A stretch of DNA of 64,000 nt from Rhizobium ruizarguesonis (GCF_012349115.1 NZ_PQIG01000084.1:18126-82125); one strand, 5' to 3'. Shown: positions 1 through 8,360, counted from the stretch's first letter. The notes: generated from the sequence alone by a model not told the origin. A program made the numbers and translations.

Positions 1-656
1 AACGCCTCGAACTCCTTCTCGCCGAGAACGCCAGCCCAGGAATCGAAGATCTGCACGGCATCGGCGCCGGCATCGATCTGGGCGACGAGATAATCGGCCG
101 ATACGTCGGCAAGCAGCATCAGCAGATGCTCGAAGGCGCGCGGATGCCTGTAGGCGAAGAGACGCGCAGGAGCCTGATCCGGCGTGCCGTGACCGGCGAT
201 CATGTAGGTCGCAACCGTCCAAGGCGCGCCGCAAAAGCCGAGCAGCGTCGTCTCCGCTGGCAACTCCTCACGCAGTCGCCGTACCGTCTCCAGAACCGGT
301 CTGAGATAATCGACAACCTCTTCGCCATTCAATCTGCCGATCCCGGCTTCATCGATGGGATCCATCTCCGGACCATGGCCCTCGGTGAACCGGACATTCC
401 GCTTCATTGCATCGGGAATGACCAAGATATCGGAAAACAGTATGGCCGCATCAAAGCCATAGCGGCGGATCGGCTGCAATGTCACTTCGACGGCGTGCTC
501 AGGGGTGTAACAGAGATCGAGAAAACTCCCTGCCTTTGCCCGCGTCTCCCTATATTCCGGGAGATAACGTCCTGCCTGTCTCATCAGCCACAGAGGAGGA
601 GGGGAGAGGCTCTCGCCACTCAAAACCCTCATGATCTTTCGGCGCGTATCGCTCAA
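1..656 (-). CDS. hemE: Uroporphyrinogen decarboxylase, N-terminal part (runs off window)
   Basis: Translating the minus strand from 656 gives SDTRRKIMRVLSGESLS, then the HemE hallmark WLMRQAGRYLPEYR, and later a conserved segment reading IDAGADAVQIFDSW. HemE decarboxylates the four acetate side chains of uroporphyrinogen III to give coproporphyrinogen III in cytoplasmic haem synthesis. About 218 codons are present of a family length near 340; the C-terminus lies left of base 1. I chose the TTG at 656-654 because AGGGAAGAA sits about 7 bases upstream; an ATG at 632-630 is the alternative. The gene points away from the putative origin, as is usual beside alphaproteobacterial origins. Confidence 0.95.
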   Translation of the reverse strand, partial: MSDTRRKIMRVLSGESLSPPPLWLMRQAGRYLPEYRETRAKAGSFLDLCYTPEHAVEVTLQPIRRYGFDAAILFSDILVIPDAMKRNVRFTEGHGPEMDPIDEAGIGRLNGEEVVDYLRPVLETVRRLREELPAETTLLGFCGAPWTVATYMIAGHGTPDQAPARLFAYRHPRAFEHLLMLLADVSADYLVAQIDAGADAVQIFDSWAGVLGEKEFEA

Positions 657-805
657 GCGCTTCTTCCCTATAAAAAAACAAAGATATTTTAAAAGGTTTC
701 TATTTCTTAGAGTCGGTGACTATCAAGGATTAAAATCCATCCACTGCCGTCGCCATTTGTCGCGCGCCTGCAAAACAACATCGGAAAGATTTGTCCATCT
801 CGTCC

Positions 806-840
806 GAATCTCGGGGAGAAGCTGAATCTGAAAATGATTC
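806..840. promoter_or_regulatory. Cluster of three CcrM (GANTC) methylation sites
   Basis: GAATC at 806-810, GAATC at 824-828 and GATTC at 836-840 lie within 35 bases; a fourth GANTC is at 1100-1104 inside ppsR. CcrM methylates GANTC in alphaproteobacteria, and such sites occur in Caulobacter's origin. A role here in timing replication is inference. Confidence 0.5.
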
Positions 841-874
841 CAAATCCTTCCGGGTTGGCAATTTTTCTTATAGC

Positions 875-883
875 TGTGGATAG
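875..883 (-). promoter_or_regulatory. DnaA box (one mismatch)
   Basis: TGTGGATAG is one base from the DnaA box complement TGTGGATAA. A looser relative, TGTGGACGA, follows at 886-894. Confidence 0.6.
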
Positions 884-963
884 GCTGTGGACGAGCTTTC
901 AAGATTTAGATCTCTTCCCCATCGTCCACAGGGCCAATCAAAACCGACCCGCAAAATCCGAAA

Positions 964-972
964 TGTGGATAA
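964..972 (-). promoter_or_regulatory. DnaA box (consensus)
   Basis: TGTGGATAA is the exact reverse complement of the DnaA consensus TTATCCACA. It is the strongest initiator site in the hemE-ppsR gap. Confidence 0.8.
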
Positions 973-1057
973 GGAGGCATGTTTTCCCTTGCCGCAGACT
1001 GCCTCGCCGCCGTAGCTCTGTTTCATCCAGTGTTTTCAACAGGCAGCGGAAAATAGC

Positions 1058-1879
1058 GTGGAGAACAGAACGAACTTCTTTCATCTGCATCTGATTTCTG
1101 ACTCAACGGGAGAGACTCTGATCTCCGCCGGGCGCGCCGCGTCCGCGCAGTTCAGATCAGCCCAGCCGATCGAACATGTCTATCCGCTGATCCGCAATCG
1201 CAAGCAGCTGCTGCCGGTTCTGCAGGCGATCGATGACGCCCCCGGCATCGTGCTCTACACCATTGTCGACCGGGAGCTTGCAAGCCTGATCGATGAGCGC
1301 TGCATCGAGATGGGCGTCGCCTCGGTGAATGTGCTGGAGCCGGTGATGAATGCCTTCCAGATCTATCTCGGCGCCCCGTCGCGCCGTCGGGTCGGTGCCC
1401 AGCATGTGATGAATGCCGGCTACTTCGCGCGCATCGAAGCGCTGAATTTCACCATGGATCACGATGACGGTCAGATGCCCGACGACTACAACGACGCCGA
1501 TGTCGTGATCATCGGTATCAGCCGTACGTCGAAAACGCCGACCAGCATCTACCTCGCCAATCGAGGCATCAAGACGGCGAACATTCCGATCGTCTATGGT
1601 GTGCCATTGCCGGAGAGCCTCTTCGTCGCGAGCAAACCGCTGATCGTCTGCCTGATCGCCACCACCGACCGTATTTCCCAGGTGCGGGAAAATCGTGTGC
1701 TCGGCGTGACGCAGGGCTTCGATCGCGAACATTATACCGATCGCGCCGCGATTTCGGAGGAGCTGAAATATGCCCGCTCGCTTTGCGCCCGCCATAACTG
1801 GCCGCTGATCGACGTCACCCGCCGCTCAATCGAGGAAACGGCCGCGGCAATCGTTGCCCTGCGGCCGAAGCTGCGCTAA
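1058..1879 (+). CDS. ppsR: Pyruvate, phosphate dikinase / PEP synthase regulatory protein
   Basis: The 273-residue product belongs to the DUF299 family. These bifunctional enzymes use ADP to phosphorylate, and phosphate to dephosphorylate, a threonine of PPDK or PEP synthase, so tuning the pyruvate-PEP step. Visible hallmarks are the N-terminal HLISDSTGET and the P-loop-like GISRTSKTPTS around residues 152-162. Length is typical. The start is GTG at 1058 with only a weak AGCGGAA upstream; no better start keeps the conserved N-terminus. It is the first gene to the right of the putative origin and leads a co-directional run ending with dnaQ. Which dikinase it controls cannot be told here. Confidence 0.93.
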   Translation: MENRTNFFHLHLISDSTGETLISAGRAASAQFRSAQPIEHVYPLIRNRKQLLPVLQAIDDAPGIVLYTIVDRELASLIDERCIEMGVASVNVLEPVMNAFQIYLGAPSRRRVGAQHVMNAGYFARIEALNFTMDHDDGQMPDDYNDADVVIIGISRTSKTPTSIYLANRGIKTANIPIVYGVPLPESLFVASKPLIVCLIATTDRISQVRENRVLGVTQGFDREHYTDRAAISEELKYARSLCARHNWPLIDVTRRSIEETAAAIVALRPKLR

Positions 1880-1913
1880 GCGCTGACGAAAAGCTGGCAC
1901 GCCGAGGAACCCC

Positions 1914-2513
1914 ATGACGCCGAAACTCATCCTTGCATCGTCGAGCCCCTTTCGCCGGATGCTGATGGAAAATGCCGGTCTGTCCTTCGAGGCACATGCC
2001 GCAAGGATCGATGAACGGGCCGTCGAAGCGCCGCTGGAAAAAGCCGGCGCTAAGCCTGACGCCGTGGCCCTCGTGCTGGCCAGGGCCAAGGCCGAAGAAG
2101 TCAGCAATCGTTTTCCGGATACCCTGGTCATCGGTTCGGATCAAACGATGTCACTCGGCGACAGCGTCTTCCATAAGCCGAAGGACATGACCGACGCGGC
2201 TAGTCATCTTCAAGCCCTTTCGGGAGTAACCCACCGATTGAACAGCGCCGTCGCCATCGTCAGCGATGGTGTGGTCTTGTGGCAACATCTCGCCCATGCG
2301 CAGCTGACAATGCGGCCGCTGACGGCGGAATTCATCGCCAGACATCTGGCCCGGGTTGGCGAACGGGCGCTTTCCAGCGTCGGCGCCTATCAATTGGAGG
2401 GGGAGGGCATCCAGCTCTTCGAGAAAATCGAGGGTGACTATTTCACCATTCTCGGCCTGCCGATGCTGCCGCTCTTAAAAAAATTGCGACAACTCGGAGC
2501 GATCGATGGGTGA
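1914..2513 (+). CDS. maf: Maf-family nucleotide pyrophosphatase (YceF-like)
   Basis: The 199-residue protein opens with LILASSSPFRRMLMENAGL, the Maf signature, and carries VIGSDQT where the general dTTP/UTP enzymes have a GADTV motif. The SDQ form is typical of the YceF branch, which hydrolyses 7-methyl-GTP, so that substrate is likelier than dTTP. It acts in the cytoplasm as a house-cleaning hydrolase of modified nucleotides. Its end overlaps the start of aroE by 8 bases, so the two are probably translationally coupled. Confidence 0.9.
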   Translation: MTPKLILASSSPFRRMLMENAGLSFEAHAARIDERAVEAPLEKAGAKPDAVALVLARAKAEEVSNRFPDTLVIGSDQTMSLGDSVFHKPKDMTDAASHLQALSGVTHRLNSAVAIVSDGVVLWQHLAHAQLTMRPLTAEFIARHLARVGERALSSVGAYQLEGEGIQLFEKIEGDYFTILGLPMLPLLKKLRQLGAIDG

Positions 2514-3363
2514 TTCACGTGAAACATTCGGGCCGAAAGCGTTTGTCACGGGCTTTCCCATCAAGCATTCGCGCTCACCACTGATCCACGGATATTGGCT
2601 GAAGACGCTTGGTCTGCCAGGCAGCTACCGCGCTCATGAAGTGGCACCCGAGGCCTTTGCCGATTTTATTCACTCGCTGAAGGATGGCAGTTCCGGCTTT
2701 ATCGGAGGCAATGTCACCATTCCCCACAAGGAATTGGCGTTCCGGCTCGCCGACAAGCCGGACGCGCTATCGCAAGAACTCGGCGCTGCGAACACGCTCT
2801 GGCTGGAGGACGGCGCCCTGCATGCGACGAATACCGACGGTCGTGGCTTCATCGCCAATCTTGACGAACGCCATCCGGGCTGGGACCGGCGTGGCACGGC
2901 CGTGGTTTTTGGCGCCGGCGGCGCCAGCCGCGCGATCATCCAGGCGGTCCGTGATCGCGGGTTCAAGGAGATCCACGTCGTCAACCGCACCGTCGAACGC
3001 GCGCGCGAACTCGCGGATCGTTTTGGCCCGCGTGTACGGGCCCACCCGACCGGTGCGCTTGCCGAAGTGATGAAAGGCGCCGGCCTCTTCATCAATACCA
3101 CCTCGCTCGGCATGGACGGCGAGGCGGCGCCGCAACTCGATTTCTCGCCTCTTGCGGCCGATGCCGTCGTCACCGATATCGTTTATGTGCCCTTGAAGAC
3201 GCCGATCCTGGCACAGGCGGAAGAGCAAGGATTTCCCATCGTTGATGGTCTCGGCATGCTCTTGCACCAGGCCGTGCCCGGATTCGAGAAATGGTTCGGC
3301 CAGCGTCCCATCGTCGACGCGGCGCTACGCGCGCTCATCATCGCGGATATGGAAGCACACTGA
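2506..3363 (+). CDS. aroE: Shikimate dehydrogenase
   Basis: AroE reduces 3-dehydroshikimate to shikimate with NADPH in the chorismate pathway. The 285-residue product shows the substrate motif KHSRSPLIHGYWL near the start, NVTIPHKE with the catalytic lysine, NTDGRGF with the catalytic aspartate, and the dinucleotide-binding loop GAGGASRA. It overlaps maf by 8 bases, and its TGA stop shares a base with the coaE ATG (TGATG), so the genes are very likely one operon. Confidence 0.96.
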   Translation: MGDSRETFGPKAFVTGFPIKHSRSPLIHGYWLKTLGLPGSYRAHEVAPEAFADFIHSLKDGSSGFIGGNVTIPHKELAFRLADKPDALSQELGAANTLWLEDGALHATNTDGRGFIANLDERHPGWDRRGTAVVFGAGGASRAIIQAVRDRGFKEIHVVNRTVERARELADRFGPRVRAHPTGALAEVMKGAGLFINTTSLGMDGEAAPQLDFSPLAADAVVTDIVYVPLKTPILAQAEEQGFPIVDGLGMLLHQAVPGFEKWFGQRPIVDAALRALIIADMEAH

Positions 3364-3974
3364 TGCTGAAGATTGGTCTCACCGGCTCCATCGGAATGGG
3401 AAAATCGACGGCGGCAAAGCTCTTTGCCGACACAGGAATCCCGGTGAATGATTCGGATGCCGTGGTTCACGATCTCTATGCCGGCGAGGCTGCACCCCTG
3501 GTGAATGCTGCCTTCCCCGGCACGATGAAGGATGGAGCAGTCGACCGACATGAACTCGGCCGCCAGCTCGCCCTTGATCCTGCCGGCTTCAAACGCCTGG
3601 AAGCGATCGTCCATCCGCTAGTTCGCAAACGCGAGACGGAATTTCTAGAGCGGCAACGCGCCGCCGGCGCCGACATGGTACTGCTCGATATTCCATTACT
3701 TTTCGAAACCGGCGCCGAGGCAAGAGTGGATGTAATCGTCGTCGTCAGCACTGATCCACAGATTCAGCGCCAAAGGGTGCTTGCGCGCGAAGACATGACC
3801 GAGGAAAAATTCGACATGATTCTCTCCCGCCAGACGCCGGACGCCGAAAAACGGCGGCGGGCCGATTATCTGGTCGATACCAGTCACAGTATCGCGACGA
3901 CGAGGGAACGAGTGCTTGAGATCGTCGCCGACCTGAAAACGCGGATTGCCAAGGGAGATTTCCGGAATGCGTGA
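3363..3974 (+). CDS. coaE: Dephospho-CoA kinase
   Basis: CoaE phosphorylates the 3'-hydroxyl of dephospho-CoA, the last step of CoA synthesis. The protein starts MLKIGLTGSIGMGKST, which contains the Walker A loop GSIGMGKS; DSDAVVHDLY follows, and LLDIPLLFETG is the substrate-binding region. At 203 residues it has the normal size. I chose ATG 3363 because it gives the conserved N-terminus directly and overlaps the aroE stop; a longer in-frame start lies inside aroE. It overlaps dnaQ by 8 bases. Confidence 0.95.
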   Translation: MLKIGLTGSIGMGKSTAAKLFADTGIPVNDSDAVVHDLYAGEAAPLVNAAFPGTMKDGAVDRHELGRQLALDPAGFKRLEAIVHPLVRKRETEFLERQRAAGADMVLLDIPLLFETGAEARVDVIVVVSTDPQIQRQRVLAREDMTEEKFDMILSRQTPDAEKRRRADYLVDTSHSIATTRERVLEIVADLKTRIAKGDFRNA

Positions 3975-4689
3975 GATCATCTTCGATACGGAAACAACCG
4001 GCCTCGACAACCGCGCCGACCGCATCATCGAAATCGGCGGCATCGAGCTCTTCAATCATTTCCCCACAGGCAACACGATCCATATTTTCATCAATCCCGG
4101 AGATCAGAAGGTTCATCCGGATGCGCTCGCCGTGCACGGCATCACCGATGAATTTCTGAAGGACAAGCAGCCTTTCGCGGAAGTTGCCGAACAAATCCTC
4201 ACCTTCTTCGGCAATGCGAAGTGGATTGCCCATAACGCCACCTTCGATATGGGCTTCATCAACGCGGAATTCGCGCGCATCGGTTTGCCGCCAATCCTGC
4301 CGGAACGGGTGCTCGATACCTTGTCGATGGCGCGGCGCAAACATCCGATGGGGCCGAATTCGCTCGATGCGCTCTGCCGGCGCTACGGCATCGATAATTC
4401 GCACCGCACTAAACACGGCGCGCTGCTCGACTCCGAACTGCTTGCCGAAGTTTATATCGAGATGATCGGCGGCAGACAGGCAGCCCTCGGCCTCGGCATG
4501 GCCGGCAAATCCAGCCAGGCGGATCGCGGCGACATGGCGATGGAAGACGATGTGGTAATTGCCGCCGTGCTCGAGCGGCCCCGGCCGCTCGCCCCGCGCC
4601 TCAGCCAAACCGAGGAGCAGGCGCATGAGGCGCTCATCGCCAAACTCGGTGAAAAAAGCATCTGGGCGAAATACGCCAACCTCGATTAA
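3967..4689 (+). CDS. dnaQ: DNA polymerase III epsilon subunit (3'-5' proofreading exonuclease)
   Basis: The 240-residue product has all three exonuclease motifs of the DEDDh class: FDTETTG near the start (Exo I), HNATFDMGF (Exo II) and HRTKHGALLDSELL (Exo III, with catalytic His and Asp). It proofreads for the replicative polymerase and binds the alpha subunit through its C-terminal tail. ATG 3967 was chosen over an upstream ATG at 3946 because GGGAGA precedes it at good spacing and the domain starts at once. Last gene of the maf-aroE-coaE-dnaQ run; it faces secB across a shared hairpin. Confidence 0.96.
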   Translation: MREIIFDTETTGLDNRADRIIEIGGIELFNHFPTGNTIHIFINPGDQKVHPDALAVHGITDEFLKDKQPFAEVAEQILTFFGNAKWIAHNATFDMGFINAEFARIGLPPILPERVLDTLSMARRKHPMGPNSLDALCRRYGIDNSHRTKHGALLDSELLAEVYIEMIGGRQAALGLGMAGKSSQADRGDMAMEDDVVIAAVLERPRPLAPRLSQTEEQAHEALIAKLGEKSIWAKYANLD

Positions 4690-4707
4690 ACCGGCCCTCA
4701 ATTGAAA

Positions 4708-4730
4708 ATGCCCGGGACCAGCCCGGGCAT
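4708..4730. terminator. Bidirectional terminator between dnaQ and secB
   Basis: ATGCCCGGG (4708-4716) and CCCGGGCAT (4722-4730) form a perfect 9-bp stem with a 5-base loop. A-rich sequence before it and T-rich after it (TTGAAA/TTTCAA) let it work for both converging genes. Confidence 0.8.
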
Positions 4731-4756
4731 CCGCATTTCAAACAAGAAAGACCCGG

Positions 4757-5239
4757 TCAGTTCGGAACGGCCTGAACCTTGGCGCGGGCCTGTTCTTCGG
4801 CAACGCGCTGAGCGAACATCTGCGTGAAGTCGATCGGGTCGATCATCAGCGGCGGGAAACCGCCGTTGCGGGTGACGTCGGCGATGATCTGACGAGCGAA
4901 GGGGAAGAGCATGCGCGGGCACTCGATGAAGAGAACCGGCAGCATGTGTTCCTGCGGGAAACCGGCAACGCGGAAAACGCCGCCATAGGTGAGTTCGGCA
5001 TGGAAAACCGTCTTGTCGCCGTCCTTGGCTTCGGCATTCAGCGACAGCACGACATCGAAATCCGTATCGGAAAGCGGGTTGGCGTTGACGTTCACATTGA
5101 TGTTGATCGTCGGCGCCTTGTCGCGGGCCTGCAGCGAACGCGGAGCACCCGGATTTTCGAAGGACAGATCCTTGGTATATTGCGCAAGGATCGAAAGGGT
5201 GGGGTTGGCCGCACCGTTGCTGTTGTTATCGTCTGCCAT
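4757..5239 (-). CDS. secB: Protein-export chaperone SecB
   Basis: SecB keeps preproteins unfolded and passes them to SecA; it works as a cytoplasmic tetramer. The product contains the family segments FHAELTYGGVFRVAGF, LPVLFIECPRMLFPFARQI and GGFPPLMIDPIDF. Starting at MADDNNSNGA (ATG 5239) gives 160 residues, the normal size; a longer frame reaches 5284 but adds no conserved sequence. It is transcribed from the fxsA side. Confidence 0.96.
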   Translation of the reverse strand: MADDNNSNGAANPTLSILAQYTKDLSFENPGAPRSLQARDKAPTININVNVNANPLSDTDFDVVLSLNAEAKDGDKTVFHAELTYGGVFRVAGFPQEHMLPVLFIECPRMLFPFARQIIADVTRNGGFPPLMIDPIDFTQMFAQRVAEEQARAKVQAVPN

Positions 5240-5340
5240 TGGCTTTTCCTCGAGGGGCATGGGAATGGTGCCGCCATCTAACATTTCAGGGAAGGGCTTA
5301 CAACCCTGGGCGATTGGCGCGGTTGATCAGCCGCAGTGCC

Positions 5341-5856
5341 TCAGTCGCCGAGATGCTTGCCGGACCACGGCGAGTTGCGATCCGGCTCTCTATGATAGTC
5401 CTCCTCGTCGAGATCGACCACCTTCGAATTCGGCTTGCGGTCGCGGAAATCGGGTTGCGGGCCAGAGGAAGAGCCGCCCTTGGCATTGACGACGACGAAG
5501 CGTTTGGCGATCGTCCGCCAGACGAGATCGCGCACCGGCGGAATGAGAATGAGGATCGCGATGATATCTGTGAGGAAGCCGGGAATGATCAGCAGCAGCG
5601 AGGCGATGACGTTCATCGCCGGCCGCAGCAGGTCGCGGCCCGGCATCACCCCATTTCGTCCTTCGCTCGACATTTGGCGCAAAATACCAATGCCCTGCCT
5701 GCGCAGCAGAACCACGCCGAGAACGAAACCCAGCATGACGAGCGCGAGCGTCAACCACAATCCGATCGCCCGGCCGACGACGACGAAACCGGCAATTTCG
5801 GCGAGCGGCAACAGCAGAATGAAAGCTGGCAGGATCGAAAAACGCATGTCGGTCAT
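5341..5856 (-). CDS. fxsA: FxsA-family membrane protein
   Basis: The 171-residue product has an FxsA-type core: hydrophobic segments at about residues 9-30 and 35-53, and a paired hydrophobic stretch at 80-107 (NVIASLLLIIPGFLTDIIAI), with the conserved PLAEI and PGFLTD motifs. The last 50 residues are polar. FxsA overexpression eases phage T7 exclusion by F plasmids in E. coli; its normal role is not established. The start may be ATG 5856 or ATG 5847. It is divergent from timA, with 122 bases between them. Confidence 0.88.
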   Translation of the reverse strand: MTDMRFSILPAFILLLPLAEIAGFVVVGRAIGLWLTLALVMLGFVLGVVLLRRQGIGILRQMSSEGRNGVMPGRDLLRPAMNVIASLLLIIPGFLTDIIAILILIPPVRDLVWRTIAKRFVVVNAKGGSSSGPQPDFRDRKPNSKVVDLDEEDYHREPDRNSPWSGKHLGD

Positions 5857-5908
5857 GTCCCGGGCTCACCGGTCTCCTCTTGGCGCCGGCGAAGATGCCA
5901 GCCATCAT

Positions 5909-5936
5909 TTGAATCATCTGTATAGGCAGACTATAT
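5909..5936 (+). promoter_or_regulatory. Candidate sigma-70 promoter for timA-mltA-smr
   Basis: TTGAAT (5909-5914), a 16-base spacer and CTATAT (5931-5936) match the rhizobial housekeeping pattern, with an exact -10. It lies 42 bases before the timA ATG in the divergent fxsA-timA gap. Confidence 0.5.
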
Positions 5937-5978
5937 GGGAGTACAAATCAGAGATGTTAACGGCGGCTGCGATACGAT

Positions 5979-6683
5979 ATGAGTTCGAACGACTTCATCA
6001 CATTATTTTTCCTGGTGGCGGCTGTGCTGATTTTCTTTCAGCTCCGCTCCGTGCTCGGACGCCGCACAGGAAATGAGAAGCCGCCGCGCGATCTCTATAC
6101 GCCGCGGGATGCGGCTCCGGCCGAAGCCGCCGATGCCGGCAAGGTCGTGACGCTACCGCGGCGCGATGCGACAACGGAGGATGAGGATCGCTTCGCTGCC
6201 ATCGATGCTTTCGCGGCACCCGGAACGCCGCTCAACGAATCGCTGCGCGCGCTGAACAAGGCCGATCCCGCCTTCAGCCCGAAGGAGTTTCTGAACGGCG
6301 CCCGCATGGCTTACGAGATGATCGTCATGGCCTATGCCGATGGCGACCGGAAAACGCTGAAGAACTTGCTGTCCCGCGAAGTCTATGACGGGTTCGATGC
6401 GGCGATCGGCGAGCGCGAGGCCCGGGGCGAGAAGGTGAAGTCCACCTTCGTCGGCATCGACAAGGCCGAAATCACCCATGCGGAAACAAAGGGCAGCGAA
6501 GCGCAGATCACCGTGCGCATCGTCAGCCAGCTGATATCGGCCACCTACGACAAGGCGGATGTGCTGATTGAAGGCGACGCCGAAAACGTCGCCGAGGTCA
6601 ACGACCTCTGGACCTTCGCCCGCGACACCCGCTCGCGCGATCCGAACTGGAAACTCGTGGCGACCGAATCGGAACATGAGTGA
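5979..6683 (+). CDS. timA: Tim44-like membrane-anchored protein
   Basis: The 234-residue protein has one N-terminal membrane segment (about residues 6-23, ITLFFLVAAVLIFFQL), a polar linker, and a C-terminal Tim44-like domain from about residue 90 (FLNGARMAYEMIVMAYADGD, then LWTFARDTRSRDPNWKLVAT). Mitochondrial Tim44 tethers the import motor. The bacterial homologue TimA of Caulobacter is an inner-membrane protein of uncertain role. The gene overlaps mltA by 8 bases, so a link to the cell envelope is plausible but inferred. Confidence 0.85.
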   Translation: MSSNDFITLFFLVAAVLIFFQLRSVLGRRTGNEKPPRDLYTPRDAAPAEAADAGKVVTLPRRDATTEDEDRFAAIDAFAAPGTPLNESLRALNKADPAFSPKEFLNGARMAYEMIVMAYADGDRKTLKNLLSREVYDGFDAAIGEREARGEKVKSTFVGIDKAEITHAETKGSEAQITVRIVSQLISATYDKADVLIEGDAENVAEVNDLWTFARDTRSRDPNWKLVATESEHE

Positions 6684-7794
6684 CCACGCATCGGACTTCG
6701 TCCTGCAGGCCATAAGCTTCGACACTCTGGAAGGCTGGAAGGATGATGATCCCTCCGGCCTTTTTGAAGTCATGCGAAGCTGCCGCCGGCAGATCACCGA
6801 TGTCAAACCGTACCGCACCGGATCGCTTGGCCTGAGCTCGGAAGACCTGCTTCCGCTTCTCGCCGCCGCCGAAGATTTCACGCCATCATCTCCGGCATCG
6901 GCACGAGGCTTTTTCGAGACACACTGTCGGCCCTTTCTGATCCGCCGCAAGGATGGCAATTCCGGCTTCGTCACCGCCTTCTACGAACCAGATATCGACG
7001 TGTCGGAACGGCCGGACGAAATTTTCCGTTTTCCTTTCTACAGGCGTCCGGACGATCTGATCGATCTCGACGATGCCAATCGCCCCGCCGAACTCGACAA
7101 GGCCTATGCTTTTGGCCGTCTGCATGACGGCCGCGTCGCTGCCTATCCGGACCGCCGCGCCATCGATCAGGGGTTTCTCGAAGGCCGCGGCCTCGAAATC
7201 GCCTGGGCGAAGTCGAAGGTGGATGTCTTCTTCGTGCATGTGCAAGGTGCTGCCCGCCTGCGTTATGAGGACGGTCGTATCGGCCGCATCACCTATGCGG
7301 CGAAAGCCGGCCATCCCTTCTCGGCGATCGGCAAGCTGCTGATCGAGCGAGGAGAGATCGATCGGGCGGAGATTTCAATGCAGGCGATCCGTGCCTGGCT
7401 GGCGCGCAATCCCGAGCGCGTCGACGAAGTGTTATGGCATAACCGCTCTTATATTTTCTTCCGTGATGCACCGGTTGCTGATCCGAAGGCAGGTCCGATC
7501 GCGGCCGCCAAGGTGCCGCTTCTCGCCGGGCGCTCGCTTGCGGTCGACCGGATGATCCATACCTTCGGCTTTCCTTTTTTCATTCGCGCCGAAAGCCTCA
7601 CCCATCTCGACCAGGGCCGGCCGTTCCGCCGGCTGATGCTGGCGCTCGATACCGGCTCGGCGATCGTCGGGCCGGCGCGGGGTGATATCTTCACCGGCTC
7701 GGGGGACATGGCCGGAGAACGTGCCGGCACCGTCCGCAACGACGCCGATTTCGTCATCCTCATTCCCAATGCCGCCGCCGGACGATTCGACTGA
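6676..7794 (+). CDS. mltA: MltA-family lytic murein transglycosylase
   Basis: The 372-residue product has the MltA domain (roughly residues 95-250, with the YEP motif in VTAFYEPDIDVS) and the C-terminal 3D domain DTGSAIVGPARGDIFTGSG, whose aspartates form the active site. MltA cleaves peptidoglycan between MurNAc and GlcNAc, forming a 1,6-anhydro end. The start ATG 6676 overlaps timA by 8 bases (ATGAGTGA). No signal peptide or lipobox is visible from this start, unlike E. coli MltA, which is an outer-membrane lipoprotein. It shares one base with the start of the Smr gene. Confidence 0.9.
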   Translation: MSDHASDFVLQAISFDTLEGWKDDDPSGLFEVMRSCRRQITDVKPYRTGSLGLSSEDLLPLLAAAEDFTPSSPASARGFFETHCRPFLIRRKDGNSGFVTAFYEPDIDVSERPDEIFRFPFYRRPDDLIDLDDANRPAELDKAYAFGRLHDGRVAAYPDRRAIDQGFLEGRGLEIAWAKSKVDVFFVHVQGAARLRYEDGRIGRITYAAKAGHPFSAIGKLLIERGEIDRAEISMQAIRAWLARNPERVDEVLWHNRSYIFFRDAPVADPKAGPIAAAKVPLLAGRSLAVDRMIHTFGFPFFIRAESLTHLDQGRPFRRLMLALDTGSAIVGPARGDIFTGSGDMAGERAGTVRNDADFVILIPNAAAGRFD

Positions 7795-8360
7795 TGGCCA
7801 GGGATCGCAAGCTGAGTGCGGATGAGAGGATCCTCTGGGGCAAGGTTGCCCGCAGCACGCGACCGATGCCCGGTAAGGCGGGGGCGTTGACCGAACTCGA
7901 TGCCTTTCTTGCTGAAGCCGAAGCGGCGGCCGAACGGGAACAGGAAAAGCAGACGCCCGCCACGCCCATGCCGCTGCAGCCGACAGCACCGTCAATGGCA
8001 AAGCCATCGGCCGGGGTGCATCATCCGCTGGAAAAGCCGGTCAAGCGTAAAATCGCCAAGGGCCGGCTGGCGCTCGAAGCGCGGATCGACCTGCACGGGC
8101 TGGTGCAGAGCGAGGCCCATGCCATCCTTCTTGATTTCCTGATCCGCGCCCACGAGCGCGGCATGCGCCATGTGCTGGTCATTACGGGTAAGGGCAGCTC
8201 CATGGGCAGCGAGGGCGCGCTCAAGCGGGCCGTGCCTCTCTGGTTCTCGAAGCCGGAATTCCGCTACCTGATCTCCTCCTATGAGTCGGCCGCACAGCAT
8301 CATGGCGGTGAGGGCGCGCTCTACATTCGCCTGTCGCGGCGGCATGGGGAAAGGCCATGA
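7794..8360 (+). CDS. Smr-domain protein
   Basis: The 188-residue protein has a variable, charged and proline-rich N-terminal half and a C-terminal Smr domain from about residue 95: ARIDLHGLVQSEAHAILLDF, then HVLVITGKG. Smr domains are nucleic-acid binding and often endonucleolytic; in this short stand-alone class (YdaL/YfcN-like) the role is poorly known. The ATG overlaps the mltA stop by one base, and its end overlaps the next gene by 4 bases. Confidence 0.88.
   Translation: MARDRKLSADERILWGKVARSTRPMPGKAGALTELDAFLAEAEAAAEREQEKQTPATPMPLQPTAPSMAKPSAGVHHPLEKPVKRKIAKGRLALEARIDLHGLVQSEAHAILLDFLIRAHERGMRHVLVITGKGSSMGSEGALKRAVPLWFSKPEFRYLISSYESAAQHHGGEGALYIRLSRRHGERP

Larger units (their letters stand above)
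657..1057. other. oriC: Probable chromosomal replication origin (hemE-ppsR intergenic region)
   Basis: These 400 bases lie between hemE and ppsR and have no convincing gene. They hold an AT-rich stretch at about 670-735, three GANTC methylation sites at 806-840, one exact DnaA box (TGTGGATAA, 964-972), a one-mismatch box (TGTGGATAG, 875-883) and two weaker relatives (886-894; 922-930 on the other strand). In Caulobacter crescentus and Sinorhizobium meliloti the chromosomal origin lies next to hemE, which is known for the group. That this segment is the working origin here is inferred from position and motifs. An open frame at 834-1094 covers the boxes but resembles nothing and starts without a ribosome site. 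Confidence 0.8.

Noticed and set aside
126..692. Plus-strand open frame of 188 codons at the left end
   Set aside because: It is the antisense of hemE, whose minus-strand translation is clearly conserved.
834..1094. Open frame of 86 codons across the origin
   Set aside because: It covers the DnaA boxes, overlaps the start of ppsR, has no ribosome site, and its translation resembles nothing.
3745..4701. 318-codon minus-strand open frame opposite dnaQ
   Set aside because: dnaQ carries all exonuclease motifs on the plus strand; the antisense product has none.
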